Shown: one piece after another, positions 18,081 through 27,599 of the stretch
Numbering within the stretch: the stretch's first letter is position 1
Layout: the number at the start of each line of letters is the position of its first letter
DNA from: Clostridium sp. KNHs205
GTDB taxonomy: Bacteria; Bacillota; Clostridia; Lachnospirales; Lachnospiraceae
Assembly: GCF_000702945.1 (NCBI RefSeq)
Contig: NZ_JNLE01000003.1
Span: forward strand, 3,519,501-3,583,500
Direction: 5' to 3'
Length of the DNA stretch: 64,000 nucleotides
Program-made: the position numbers and the translations under genes
Notes under the pieces: model-generated
The model's input: only the letters and a program-made list of their open reading frames with translations
Database searches by the model: none
Told to the model about the DNA's origin: nothing

Positions 18081-18958
18081 TGAAGAAGCTGAAATTACGT
18101 TTATTCAGGCCAAGAGAAAAGCGGTTGAATCGCTCCATGGCAGGTAATTCCTTATTATTTTTCATTATGGCTGTCTGTGGTGTGGCAATGATGCTGCCGC
18201 TTATCATGGTAATCAACAATTTCTTAAAACCCTTGGATGAGTTATATCAATTTCCACCAAAAATATTTGTGAGGAACCCAACCCTGGTAAATATTTCTGA
18301 CTTATTTACCTTAATGAATGATTCCTGGGTTCCATTCTCAAGATACATATTAAATACGGTTATTATCACAGGCGGAGGAATGCTTGGGCATGTAATTATT
18401 GCATCCCTGGCAGCCTATCCTCTTGCTAAGCATGATTTTCCGGGAAAGAATTTACTATTTCATCTGGTAGTGCTGTCTATGATGTTTTCCTGGACAGTAA
18501 CCCAGACACCTCAGTATATGATCATTTCCTGGCTCCATATCAATAACAGCTACTGGGCATTGATTCTGCCTGCCTGTTCTTTCGGTATGGGCCTTTACCT
18601 GATGAAGCAGTTTATGGAACAGCTTCCGGATTCTCTTATGGAATCCGCCAGACTTGATGGTGCAAGCGAATGGCAGATTTATTGGAGGATCGTAATGCCG
18701 AATGTGAAGCCTGCCTGGCTTACGCTAGCTATCTTTCAGTTTCAGCAGATGTGGGGAAATACCGGCAGTACTTTCCTTCGAGATGAGAGTCTTAAGCCTC
18801 TGCAATTTGCCTTACAGCAGATTTCTGCAGGCGGAATGGCAAGAGCAGGAGCCGCGGCTGCAGTAACCTTTATAATTGCCGCAGTTCCCATAACATTTTT
18901 CCTTATATGTCAGAAGAATATCCTGGAAACTATGACATCATCCGGAATGAAAGATTAA
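18077..18958 (+). CDS. carbohydrate ABC transporter permease (MalG-type), system 1
   Basis: A 293-aa partner permease with six predicted membrane segments and an EAA-type loop (LMESARLDGASEWQIYWRIVMP). It starts with ATGATG overlapping the stop of the MalF-type gene. It pairs with that permease and the 999-aa binding protein to form importer 1 in the cytoplasmic membrane. An NHL-repeat gene starts 15 bp downstream with a GGGGGTG ribosome site, so the operon continues. Confidence 0.9.
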   Translation: MMKKLKLRLFRPREKRLNRSMAGNSLLFFIMAVCGVAMMLPLIMVINNFLKPLDELYQFPPKIFVRNPTLVNISDLFTLMNDSWVPFSRYILNTVIITGGGMLGHVIIASLAAYPLAKHDFPGKNLLFHLVVLSMMFSWTVTQTPQYMIISWLHINNSYWALILPACSFGMGLYLMKQFMEQLPDSLMESARLDGASEWQIYWRIVMPNVKPAWLTLAIFQFQQMWGNTGSTFLRDESLKPLQFALQQISAGGMARAGAAAAVTFIIAAVPITFFLICQKNILETMTSSGMKD

Positions 18959-18973
18959 TAGGGGGTGTAAAGG

Positions 18974-20461
18974 ATGAAACATATTAGAATATCACACAAG
19001 ATCATATCCCTATGTCTGACTGTGCTCCTGCTTACGGTTTTTGCAGGAGAAGAAGTTAAGGCTTCCAAACTTCCCTATGATACCTATAATTACGATTACC
19101 GCGAATATGTCCATTTTACTCCGGCAGCCTTTGTTCCGGCTGGAACCATACGCGGGGAGCAGCTGACTTATCAGGGAGTGGCTGTGGGAAAGTTTCTAAC
19201 ACCCCAGGATATCTGCCAGACAAGCGATGGCAGGGTCTATGTGGCTGATACGGGGAATAACCGGATTGTTGTGTTGGATAAGGATATGAAAAAAGCTGTA
19301 AATGTTATAACGTCCTTTAATAACGGCGGAAAAGAGGATACCTTTAATCAACCCTATGGTGTCAGTGTTTCCGAAAAAGGACAGATATACATAGCAGATT
19401 CCCAAAACCGCCGGATCGTTGTGCTGAACCAGGATGGTACTTTGGTTAAGATTGTAGAGAATCCTCAGTCAGAGAGCTTAGAAGAAGGTTATGTCTTTAT
19501 ACCGCTAAAAATAACGGTTGATTATGCAGACAGAATCTATGTTATTGCTCAAAATATGTTCGAGGGCATTATGGTATTTGAAGCAGACGGTAATTTTTCA
19601 AGCTTCTTTGGTACCATAAAGGTTGAAATAAGTCTCTGGGAGAAATTCTGGAAGAGAATTGCAACAAAAGAAGAGCGTTCCAAGCAGCAGTTATATATAC
19701 CCACAGAGTTTACCGGCATTGACATCGATCCGGAGGGGTTTGTATACGCATCCAATATCGACTCTACAGGTGTGCAGGGGGTTAGAAGATTAAATCCCAA
19801 AGGTGAAGATGTCATAAAAAAAGGTGCCAATAAAAATGTGGGAGGTGATCTTTGGATTGCCGGTTCTACAGATTATTCAGGACCTTCTCAGTTTACAGAT
19901 GTAGTTTACAGGGATAATGGCATATATTCCTGCCTGGACCGTAAGAGAGGACGTATTATTACCTATGACCATGAAGGAAATCTGCTTTATATTTTTGGCG
20001 GCCTGGGCACTCAGGAAGGCACATTCTCCATGCCTGTGGCTGTGGAGGACATTGGAGGGAATCTTGCAGTCCTTGATGCCAATAGAGGAGAAATTATATG
20101 CTTTTCAGTAACGGAATACGGAAGGCTCATCGATGAAGCAGTAGCACTTCGTTTTGACGGCAACGAAGCAGAGGCTGTGGCTTTATGGCGCAGAGTGCTG
20201 GAACTTGATGAGAATAATGAACTTGCCAATACAGGTATCGGAAAAGCTTATCTTACGGCAGGGGATTATGACCTGGCAATGAAATATCTAAGACTTGGTA
20301 TGAACCGTGACTACTATTCCATAGCCTATAAGCGATTTCGTAATAGTGTTCTGATAGATAATGCAAGTTATTTTCTTACTGGCATTGCAGTACTCATCGT
20401 TGGTTTAAAAGGCTTTAAATATGTAAGGAATAGAAAGAAGGGGGTTAACATAAATGGGTAA
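18974..20461 (+). CDS. membrane-anchored NHL beta-propeller protein with TPR segment
   Basis: A 495-aa exported protein. The signal peptide covers residues 1-30. Residues ~60-375 carry several NHL repeats (ICQTSDGRVYVADTGNNRIVVLD and YGVSVSEKGQIYIADSQNRRIVVLN are two) predicted to fold as a beta-propeller. Residues ~385-445 look like one or two TPR-type helical repeats (EAVALWRRVLELDENNELANTGIG). A membrane segment sits near the C-terminus, followed by a basic tail, so the propeller faces outside. It overlaps the next gene by 8 bp. NHL propellers bind protein, RNA or glycans; here a scaffold or glycan-binding partner of the transporters is a guess. Confidence 0.8.
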   Translation: MKHIRISHKIISLCLTVLLLTVFAGEEVKASKLPYDTYNYDYREYVHFTPAAFVPAGTIRGEQLTYQGVAVGKFLTPQDICQTSDGRVYVADTGNNRIVVLDKDMKKAVNVITSFNNGGKEDTFNQPYGVSVSEKGQIYIADSQNRRIVVLNQDGTLVKIVENPQSESLEEGYVFIPLKITVDYADRIYVIAQNMFEGIMVFEADGNFSSFFGTIKVEISLWEKFWKRIATKEERSKQQLYIPTEFTGIDIDPEGFVYASNIDSTGVQGVRRLNPKGEDVIKKGANKNVGGDLWIAGSTDYSGPSQFTDVVYRDNGIYSCLDRKRGRIITYDHEGNLLYIFGGLGTQEGTFSMPVAVEDIGGNLAVLDANRGEIICFSVTEYGRLIDEAVALRFDGNEAEAVALWRRVLELDENNELANTGIGKAYLTAGDYDLAMKYLRLGMNRDYYSIAYKRFRNSVLIDNASYFLTGIAVLIVGLKGFKYVRNRKKGVNING

Positions 20462-21086
20462 ATATTTTTCAAAAGAAAAATGGAATTATATGTTTTACAC
20501 CATTTCTCATCCCATGGACGGCTACTATTGGATTCGCCATGAAAATAGAGGAAGTGTTCCCCTTGCAATACTTATGGTAATCCTGTTTTCCGCTTGTTTT
20601 AGTGCAAACCGTTTACTTGCCAGTTTTGTGGTAAGTGATATAGATCCCAGATCCGTGGATAGTTATTACGAATTTTTAGGTGTCCTTGCCTTTTATGCCT
20701 TGATATGTGTCAGCAACTGGTCTGTGACATGTCTGATGAACGGTGAGGGCAGAATGAAGGATATAGCTATAGCAGTCGGCTACAGTACGGTACCCATGAG
20801 CACGGTGCTGGCTGCCGGTACCTTAATCAGCTGGTTCATTGCTGATGATGAACAGCCTTTCTATGTATTGCTCCTGGGGGGAGGAATTGCATTCGGTATC
20901 CTTTTAATGCTGATTGGTATTATGCAGGTACATAACTATTCTTTGGGAAAAACCTTAGGTACCTTATTTATCACCTTTTTAGCTATGCTGGTAATCATCT
21001 TTCTGCTGTTGCTGTTATCAAATCTTCTGGGCATGGTAGTGACATTTATTCGGAGTATCTACACAGAGATAATATTTAGAACTTAG
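20454..21086 (+). CDS. Yip1-family multi-pass membrane protein
   Basis: A 210-aa protein with five or so hydrophobic segments. The Yip1-type pattern is visible: MFYTISHPMDGYYWIRHENRGS before the first membrane helix, then a block with VGYSTVPMSTVL. Bacterial Yip1 proteins have no established function. The gene sits between the NHL/TPR and DUF5696-like genes with tight spacing (8-bp overlap upstream, 11 bp downstream), which implies obligate co-expression. A role in assembling the large envelope proteins around it is conceivable but unsupported. Confidence 0.75.
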   Translation: MGKYFSKEKWNYMFYTISHPMDGYYWIRHENRGSVPLAILMVILFSACFSANRLLASFVVSDIDPRSVDSYYEFLGVLAFYALICVSNWSVTCLMNGEGRMKDIAIAVGYSTVPMSTVLAAGTLISWFIADDEQPFYVLLLGGGIAFGILLMLIGIMQVHNYSLGKTLGTLFITFLAMLVIIFLLLLLSNLLGMVVTFIRSIYTEIIFRT

Positions 21087-21097
21087 GAGGCGTAAGC

Positions 21098-23707
21098 ATG
21101 AAGACTTTAATAAAGAAGCAAAACCGTCGGCCCTTCAGCCTGATAAAGAAAATCGTGCTTTGTATCTTGAGTACTGTACTGGTAGTTGGAATAATCTATC
21201 TGATCTATTATGCCATTCATTACCTGGCTTACGACAAGTACAGGGATTATCTGACAAGTTACGATTATGAAACCGGAGAAGAGTACCAACCGGTGAAAGA
21301 AAATAAAACAGACGTACCAGGAATGGAACTGGTATGTGAAAATGAATATTTAAAGCTGTATACGGATACTGCCACCGCTGCCGTTGCAATCTATGATAAG
21401 AGAAATGGAGAAATAAGTTACTCCAATCCGACCGATGCGGAGGAGGATGGTATCGCTAATGATGCCAATATGAATTATCTGAAATCCCAATTAATCGTAA
21501 ATTATTATAATCCGGAAGTGAAATCCGGTACCTATGATTCCTACAGCATGGCGGTAGAAAAAGGACAGATAACCGTTGAAAGCCTTAAAAATGGTCTTCG
21601 TTACATCTATCGTCTGGGGGATTTCAATAGCAGCAAAACCGGTATCATCCCAATATATATTACCCGGGAAAAGTTGGAGGAAATCAGAGGAAAGCTTTCT
21701 GAGAAGGATTCTGTTTCCTTAGAAAGATATTACATAGAAAGTACTGCTACAAAGGGTATGCTTGAACTTAACGGAGTTGTTAAGAAGAATCCGAAAACTA
21801 TCAAAAAAATTCAGGAATGGCTTGCTAATATTGGCTGGACGAATGAGGATTATGAAGAACAGATGGAACTTGCAGGGGTTGAAACCATTCTTCCGATTTC
21901 CTTTCAGATTCCTTTGGAATACAGGCTTACGGAAGATGGCTTAAAGGTATCCATTCCAGTGTCTGCAATTGAGGAATATGGCGGCGGTTCTATATACCGG
22001 ATTCAGTTACTGCGTTATATGGCAGCTGCGAATACAACAGAAAATGGTTATATGGTTGTACCAAATGGTTCCGGTTCTTTGATTGATTTTAATAACGGCA
22101 AGATTGCAGCAGCCTCTTATTCGCAATATGTCTATGACATTGATCCGTTGGCTGCAAATTATACGACTACAGAGAACAGTATAAGTGCTAAACTACCGTT
22201 GTTTGGAATTTGCAGAGAGAAGTCCTCTGTCCTTGCAACCATTGAAAGCGGAGCAAGTCTTTCAGTGATAACAGCCGGAATTTCCGGTGTATATAACGAA
22301 TATAACTATGCATATCCAACCTTTGTGCTTCGTACAGCCGATAATCTCAGGATGTTTGGAAATACCAGCCAGGACGTATTAGTACTGGAGCCAGAACTAT
22401 ATGATGCCAATCTGGAAGTAATGTATACCTTCCTGACAGAAGAATATAAGGGTTATGCAGGCCTTGCAGGTTATTACAGAGAAAAGCTGATAGCTGAAGG
22501 AGTACTTACTCCGGGCTCTCAAACGGGAGATATTCCTTTTTATTATGATGTTATCAGCGGTGTAAAGGAAACGGCTCATTTTCTTGGAAAACAGTATCTG
22601 CATACCTTTTCCATGACTACTTTTGATCAGGCTGCCAGGATATCTGAGGAACTTTCAGCTCAGGGAATAAACAACCAGGTGATGAATCTGCAAGGTTGGT
22701 TTAACGGCGGGTATTATCATAATACAGCTGACAAGATAAAGATTCCAGGGAAACTTGGAGGGAAATCAGAGTTAGAAAACCTGAGCAAAACCCTGAAAAA
22801 AAATGGCGGAAGGTTATACGCCGATGTTGCCTTACAACAGATAACCTATGCAGATAAGGATTTTAACTATAATGCAGAGGCTTCTAAGTATTACGGAGCA
22901 GGATATGTGGTAGCCTTAGGGCAGGTAAATCCTGCAACCTTAAGAAGCACTTCAAGTCTTGGATATATGGAGACAGTATACAATTTGCTCTCTCCCAGAT
23001 ATCTGCCCAGATACGTGAGCAAATTTGCTGAAGAAATGAATGCTTATGATATAGAGGGTATCTCCTTAAGAGATCTTGGAAATATAGTTTATTCAGACAA
23101 AAAACGTAGGAATATAATCGACAGGGAAGAAGCCCTAAAAGTGGTGTTGGGACAGCTTGACCTATTAAAAGGTACGGGTAAGAAGCTCATGACCAATAGT
23201 GCCAATGATTATAGCTTTGGGTATAGTTCAGATATTATTAATGTACCCATTGAACAGAATAATTTCCTCATTGTAGATGAACGGATTCCTCTTTATGAAA
23301 TGATTCTGCACGGTAGTATTCCCTATTCTACAGAGCTGTTAAATTATGAGGACAAGGAAGGTATGAAGGAAACCGTACTTAAAATGATTGAAAGTGGTGC
23401 TGCGCCTCATTATATTTTCACCTGGGAAGAGTCAAACAAGATGAAGAATACCGGTTTAAACAGGTATTATGCGACTACTTTCGGAGTTTGGAAGGCAGAT
23501 GCAATTGCAATATACAAGCAGGTAAACGAACCATTAAGCCAGGTAAGGGGTTCTGTGATGCAGAATCATGAAATTCTCTCAAACGGTGTAAGAAAGGTTA
23601 CTTATGACAATGGCACCGTAATCTATATCAACTACAGTGATGAAGTACAGCTGACAGATGGGTATGAGATACCGGCAAAAGGCTATAGATTGGAGGGGAC
23701 GAAATGA
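21098..23707 (+). CDS. DUF5696-like membrane-anchored protein, possible glycoside hydrolase fold
   Basis: An 869-aa protein anchored by one N-terminal membrane helix (residues ~17-43), with the rest outside. Residues ~75-470 are rich in beta strands. Residues ~480-780 look like a (beta/alpha)8 barrel: YADVALQQITYADKDF, VVALGQVNPATLRS, EGISLRDLGNIVYSD, then TWEES. The last ~60 residues (RKVTYDNGTVIYINYSDEV) resemble the small C-terminal beta domain of several glycoside hydrolases. The family assignment to DUF5696 is from recalled gene order and composition. A beta-sandwich plus barrel plus beta-domain plan recalls GH101/GH129-like enzymes; this is inference. It ends 4 bp into the next permease gene. 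Confidence 0.65.
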   Translation: MKTLIKKQNRRPFSLIKKIVLCILSTVLVVGIIYLIYYAIHYLAYDKYRDYLTSYDYETGEEYQPVKENKTDVPGMELVCENEYLKLYTDTATAAVAIYDKRNGEISYSNPTDAEEDGIANDANMNYLKSQLIVNYYNPEVKSGTYDSYSMAVEKGQITVESLKNGLRYIYRLGDFNSSKTGIIPIYITREKLEEIRGKLSEKDSVSLERYYIESTATKGMLELNGVVKKNPKTIKKIQEWLANIGWTNEDYEEQMELAGVETILPISFQIPLEYRLTEDGLKVSIPVSAIEEYGGGSIYRIQLLRYMAAANTTENGYMVVPNGSGSLIDFNNGKIAAASYSQYVYDIDPLAANYTTTENSISAKLPLFGICREKSSVLATIESGASLSVITAGISGVYNEYNYAYPTFVLRTADNLRMFGNTSQDVLVLEPELYDANLEVMYTFLTEEYKGYAGLAGYYREKLIAEGVLTPGSQTGDIPFYYDVISGVKETAHFLGKQYLHTFSMTTFDQAARISEELSAQGINNQVMNLQGWFNGGYYHNTADKIKIPGKLGGKSELENLSKTLKKNGGRLYADVALQQITYADKDFNYNAEASKYYGAGYVVALGQVNPATLRSTSSLGYMETVYNLLSPRYLPRYVSKFAEEMNAYDIEGISLRDLGNIVYSDKKRRNIIDREEALKVVLGQLDLLKGTGKKLMTNSANDYSFGYSSDIINVPIEQNNFLIVDERIPLYEMILHGSIPYSTELLNYEDKEGMKETVLKMIESGAAPHYIFTWEESNKMKNTGLNRYYATTFGVWKADAIAIYKQVNEPLSQVRGSVMQNHEILSNGVRKVTYDNGTVIYINYSDEVQLTDGYEIPAKGYRLEGTK

Positions 23708-24636
23708 ATGGAAAAAAAAGAATGACGCTTCTCCAAAAACGAAAGATGACAGGACTTTTATTTATTCTGCCCTGGTTTGTGGGATTTCTGGTCTTTTATG
23801 TGAGATCCATACTTCTGGCAGGACAGTTTGCCTTTTCTGAACTAAATATGGATGCGGTGAATGGCGGTTACAGTCTTACAAATGTCGGCTGGGAGAACTT
23901 CCGCTATGCCTTCCGTGTCCACGGCACTTTTAAACAGATACTTACGACTTCAGTACTGGATATGCTGGTGGATGTTCCATTAATTACTTTTTTCAGCTTA
24001 TTTATGGCAATACTGCTCAACAAAAAATTTAAGGGAAGAACCATTGTAAGAGCGATTTTCTTTCTGCCAATTATCCTGAACTCCGGAGCAATTACCGCAG
24101 CCATGGAATTATCTGCTCAGATGATGCAAGGGGGAATTTCGTCCCAGGCAGCAGAGATGTTATCGTCATCTGCCTCAGCCGGCTCTACCCTTGCTCTGGA
24201 TATGGACTTTTTTATCGATATGTTCATGAATCTGGGTCTTCCGGTGACGTTAATCGGTTATATTATAACTGCTGTTGCCCGTATCAATGATATCATTGCA
24301 GCTTCCGGTGTGCAGATAATAATCTTTATTGCTGCATTGCAGTCCATACCGGGTTCTATGTACGAGGTGGCAAAGATTGAAGGGGCTACCGGATATGAAA
24401 CCTTTTGGAAGATTACTTTTCCTATGGTAATGCCACATATCATAACCAACGTGGTATACACCATAGTAGACAGCTTCACGGAAAGCGGAGTGGTTGATCT
24501 GGCCTATAAAACAGCATTTAACGAATTTAACTATGGACTGAGCAGTGTCTTCAGTCTGGTATCAACCATAATCACCTGTATTATTCTGGTAACAGTCTGC
24601 GGGCTGATACAGAAGCGTACTTTCTACTACAATTGA
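23704..24636 (+). CDS. sugar ABC transporter permease, system 2
   Basis: A 310-aa CUT1-type permease with six predicted membrane helices. The EAA-type loop reads MYEVAKIEGATGYETFWKITFP near residue 220. It overlaps the DUF5696-like gene by ATGA and precedes a second permease by 18 bp. It is a separate transporter pair from that at 17.1-19.0 kb; the two MalF-type proteins differ clearly in sequence. An insert of ~35 residues rich in Ser/Ala/Met (QMMQGGISSQAAEMLSSSAS) between helices is unusual for the family. Confidence 0.88.
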   Translation: MNGKKRMTLLQKRKMTGLLFILPWFVGFLVFYVRSILLAGQFAFSELNMDAVNGGYSLTNVGWENFRYAFRVHGTFKQILTTSVLDMLVDVPLITFFSLFMAILLNKKFKGRTIVRAIFFLPIILNSGAITAAMELSAQMMQGGISSQAAEMLSSSASAGSTLALDMDFFIDMFMNLGLPVTLIGYIITAVARINDIIAASGVQIIIFIAALQSIPGSMYEVAKIEGATGYETFWKITFPMVMPHIITNVVYTIVDSFTESGVVDLAYKTAFNEFNYGLSSVFSLVSTIITCIILVTVCGLIQKRTFYYN

Positions 24637-24654
24637 GGAAAGGAGAAGCATATC

Positions 24655-25647
24655 ATGATAAAAAATTCTGCCTTAACAGATGGTTTCCTTAGGCTTAAAG
24701 CTATAGCAAGTGACAAAGATCAGGGTAAAAGCCTTCTTAGTAATGTAAAGAAGTTCCTGATCAGTGTATCAAGAATTGCCATATTGATTGGAGTTGGATA
24801 TGTAATCCTGTCGCCAGTCATCGGCATGATAGTAAACTCCATTTCCTCAGATCGGGATGCTTACAATCCAATGGTATTTGTATTACCGCAATTTCCAACG
24901 CTGGAAAGGTACCGGCTTGTTTATGAGTCCCTTGATTATCTGCCTACCATGGCAAGGGATCTCCTTTACACCTTATCCCTGATGCTGCTGCAAATTCTTG
25001 TATGCTCTATGGTGGGATATGGTTTTGCAAGATTTGATTTTCCTTTTAAGAAGCTTTTGTTTGGCTGTGTGGTGGTGATGATCGTTATCCCTGTACACAC
25101 AATTATGTTGCCGTTATACATAACCTTCCGACAGTTTGATCCATTTGGCATTGCCACTGCACTAACAGGTTCGTCGATTAACCTCATGGGTACCCCGGTC
25201 CCTATGTATATTATGACAGCTCTGGGGTGCGGGTTGAGGTCAGGTTTATATATTTATATCTTCAATCAATTTTTCAGAGGGCTTCCCAAGGAAATAGAGG
25301 AGGCAGCATTTGTAGATGGTGCAGGCGTTTGGTATACCTATTTTAAGATTATGCTGGTAAACGCTACACCGGCTGTCATAACCGTAGCAGTGTTCTCAAT
25401 GGTATGGCAGTTCAATGATACTTTTTTTGCGAAGTTATTTTTGATTAGTGAGGATGTGGTAATCAGTAAAAAGATCTCTATTTTGCAGGCAACCATAGCA
25501 AACGATTATAAGATCCTGGATACAGCCATACAGGAATTATATCTGAATGCCGGCATTATATTAGTTATCTTGCCTATATTGATTATCTATCTGTTACTAC
25601 AGAGATACTTTATAGAGGGTGTGGAGAGAAGCGGTATTGTGGGGTAG
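24655..25647 (+). CDS. carbohydrate ABC transporter permease, system 2
   Basis: A 330-aa MalG-type permease with an EAA loop (EIEEAAFVDGAGVWYTYFKIML). A cytoplasmic N-terminal extension of ~40 residues precedes the first helix. The ATG follows AAAGGAG. It pairs with the permease just upstream, and the solute receptor is probably the lipoprotein at 27.6 kb. Confidence 0.88.
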   Translation: MIKNSALTDGFLRLKAIASDKDQGKSLLSNVKKFLISVSRIAILIGVGYVILSPVIGMIVNSISSDRDAYNPMVFVLPQFPTLERYRLVYESLDYLPTMARDLLYTLSLMLLQILVCSMVGYGFARFDFPFKKLLFGCVVVMIVIPVHTIMLPLYITFRQFDPFGIATALTGSSINLMGTPVPMYIMTALGCGLRSGLYIYIFNQFFRGLPKEIEEAAFVDGAGVWYTYFKIMLVNATPAVITVAVFSMVWQFNDTFFAKLFLISEDVVISKKISILQATIANDYKILDTAIQELYLNAGIILVILPILIIYLLLQRYFIEGVERSGIVG

Positions 25648-25701
25648 TTTTCTCTTGCCTGGAAGCTATTAACTTTTATCTTAAAAGGAGGAGTGAAAAA
25701 G

Positions 25702-27561
25702 GTGAAGAACAAAAAAATTTTAGCCTGCCTGCTGGTGGGCACCATGGCTTTGGCTTTGGTGGGCTGTAAAGGTGACGGTACGAAGAAAACGGATGCAGAT
25801 GTAAAGAACGAGATTGTTCAGGAAGTGACCTCTACACCGGAACCGGAGACAGAGCCTGTTCAGGAAACGGTAACGGCAAGCCTGGATTTTGAAGACGGTA
25901 ATATGGGGTTTGTTTCTTTGTATACCCAGTCTGCTGATGCAGATAATTCGGAACTGTCAATTGTAGATTACAACGGAAGTAAAGCTCTGCAGGTAAAGAA
26001 TATGGAGGGAAAGGTTCCTTATGTTGGATTTGATGCTACCAGCCTGCTGGGAGCTGATGTTACGAAAGTGGCTGCTTTGGAGATGACTATCGGAACAGCA
26101 TATGGTAACGGCAGTTTCAGTGCTTCTTCCGGAAATATTCTTACCTGGACCGGTGAAAAGCTTGAAGAGACCAAATATGACTGGTCTGTATATCTGGATA
26201 CCAAAAATCCAAACAAAGCAGTTGCGAAGCTGGATACCGGAAAAGAGTTCATAGCAGATGCCGGCAATATCTTTATTATATGCCTTAAGACAGATAATGG
26301 CGTAACAGAAGGAAATGGAAATGCTACCATGTATATCGATGATATCCGTTTCCTGGATGCTTCCGGTAATGTATTGACAGCAAACAGCTCAGTTGCTTTT
26401 GCTCCGCCCAAAGGCTTTGAAAGTACAGGTATCGATCTGTCCAATCTGGCAGCAGTTACAAATGCCGTGAACTTTGAAGGATTTGCTTGTACGGGAGCCG
26501 GCTGGGCACAGAACGGTTTTGAAATGCCGAAGGAAATAATCGATGCTTTGGTACCCGGTTCTGTAGTGGAAATTGAGTATACCAGTGAAAATGGTGATAT
26601 GTGGCTGGTTATTCCCGGAGCAGCTGCAGGTTGGATGAGAGTCGGAGATGGTACCAATAGTAAAGCTTATATTAACAACTCTAAAAACGTTGCGCAGATT
26701 ACCTATGAGCAGATAGCTGAGTTCTGCGGAGAAGACAAAGCTGCCTGGGGTACTACCATGCAATGTGAGGCTTCCGGTGCCTGGGAAGTTTACAGTGTGA
26801 AGGTTGGCACAAAATCAACGGTATATGGTTTATCCAATCCGGTGGAATTCAAAGATTTCGCCTGCAAAGCAGATGCCTGGGCACAGAGTGGTTTTGACAT
26901 GCCCCAGGAAATTGTAGATGCCCTGGTACCTGGTTCCGTTGTTGAAGTAAGTTATACCAGTGAATCCGGCAAGCTGTGGTTAGTAATACCCGGAGCAGCC
27001 GCTGGCTGGATGAGAGTTGGTGATGGTACCAATGGTTCAGCTGTAAGTTATAATGGCAAGAGTTACATTACCTACGAACAGATTGCAGAATTCTGCGGTG
27101 AGGATAAGTCTGCCTGGGGTCTTACAATGCAGTGCGAATCCGATACGCCCTGGGAAGTATATGGTGTAAGGGTAGGAACAGCTTCTGCCATGAACATGCT
27201 GAACAATGTGGTGGAATTTAAAGATTTCGCCTGCAAAGCAGATGCCTGGGCTCAAAATGGCTTTGATATGCCTCAGGAAATCCTGGATGCCTTAGTACCA
27301 GGTTCAGTAGTTTCTGTTAAATACACCAGTGAATCAGGAAAACTGTGGCTGGTAATGCCGGGAGCGGCGGCAGGCTGGATGAGAGTTGGTGATGGTACCA
27401 ATGGGCAGGCAGCAAACAGTGATGGAATTGCTCAAATAACCTATGAACAGATTGCAAAGTTCTGCGGAGAAGACAAATCCACCTGGGGAACTGTGATGCA
27501 ATGTGAATCGGATACGCCCTGGGAAGTATACAGCGTAAGCGTAGGCCAGGCCGCTAAATAA
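25702..27561 (+). CDS. lipoprotein with three ~124-aa tandem glycan-binding-like repeats
   Basis: About 619 aa. The signal peptide ends with the lipobox LALVGC. Residues ~55-230 form a beta-rich domain (LDFEDGNMGFV at the start, ATMYIDDIRFLD at the end) typical of carbohydrate-binding modules. Three tandem repeats follow (nucleotides ~26467, 26842 and 27211 onward), each with WAQ-GF-MP-EI-DALVPGS, WLV-PGAAAGWMRVGDGTN and ITYEQIA-FCGEDK. Repeats 2 and 3 are near-identical even in DNA, suggesting recent duplication. Each repeat has several Trp. No catalytic or solute-binding fold is seen, so a surface glycan-capture role is inferred. GTG 25702 (10 bp after GGAGG) is preferred over GTG 25693, which lies too close. 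Confidence 0.75.
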   Translation: MKNKKILACLLVGTMALALVGCKGDGTKKTDADVKNEIVQEVTSTPEPETEPVQETVTASLDFEDGNMGFVSLYTQSADADNSELSIVDYNGSKALQVKNMEGKVPYVGFDATSLLGADVTKVAALEMTIGTAYGNGSFSASSGNILTWTGEKLEETKYDWSVYLDTKNPNKAVAKLDTGKEFIADAGNIFIICLKTDNGVTEGNGNATMYIDDIRFLDASGNVLTANSSVAFAPPKGFESTGIDLSNLAAVTNAVNFEGFACTGAGWAQNGFEMPKEIIDALVPGSVVEIEYTSENGDMWLVIPGAAAGWMRVGDGTNSKAYINNSKNVAQITYEQIAEFCGEDKAAWGTTMQCEASGAWEVYSVKVGTKSTVYGLSNPVEFKDFACKADAWAQSGFDMPQEIVDALVPGSVVEVSYTSESGKLWLVIPGAAAGWMRVGDGTNGSAVSYNGKSYITYEQIAEFCGEDKSAWGLTMQCESDTPWEVYGVRVGTASAMNMLNNVVEFKDFACKADAWAQNGFDMPQEILDALVPGSVVSVKYTSESGKLWLVMPGAAAGWMRVGDGTNGQAANSDGIAQITYEQIAKFCGEDKSTWGTVMQCESDTPWEVYSVSVGQAAK

Positions 27562-27599
27562 TGGCAAGACAAGGGGACATTGAAGGAGGATATGGAATA

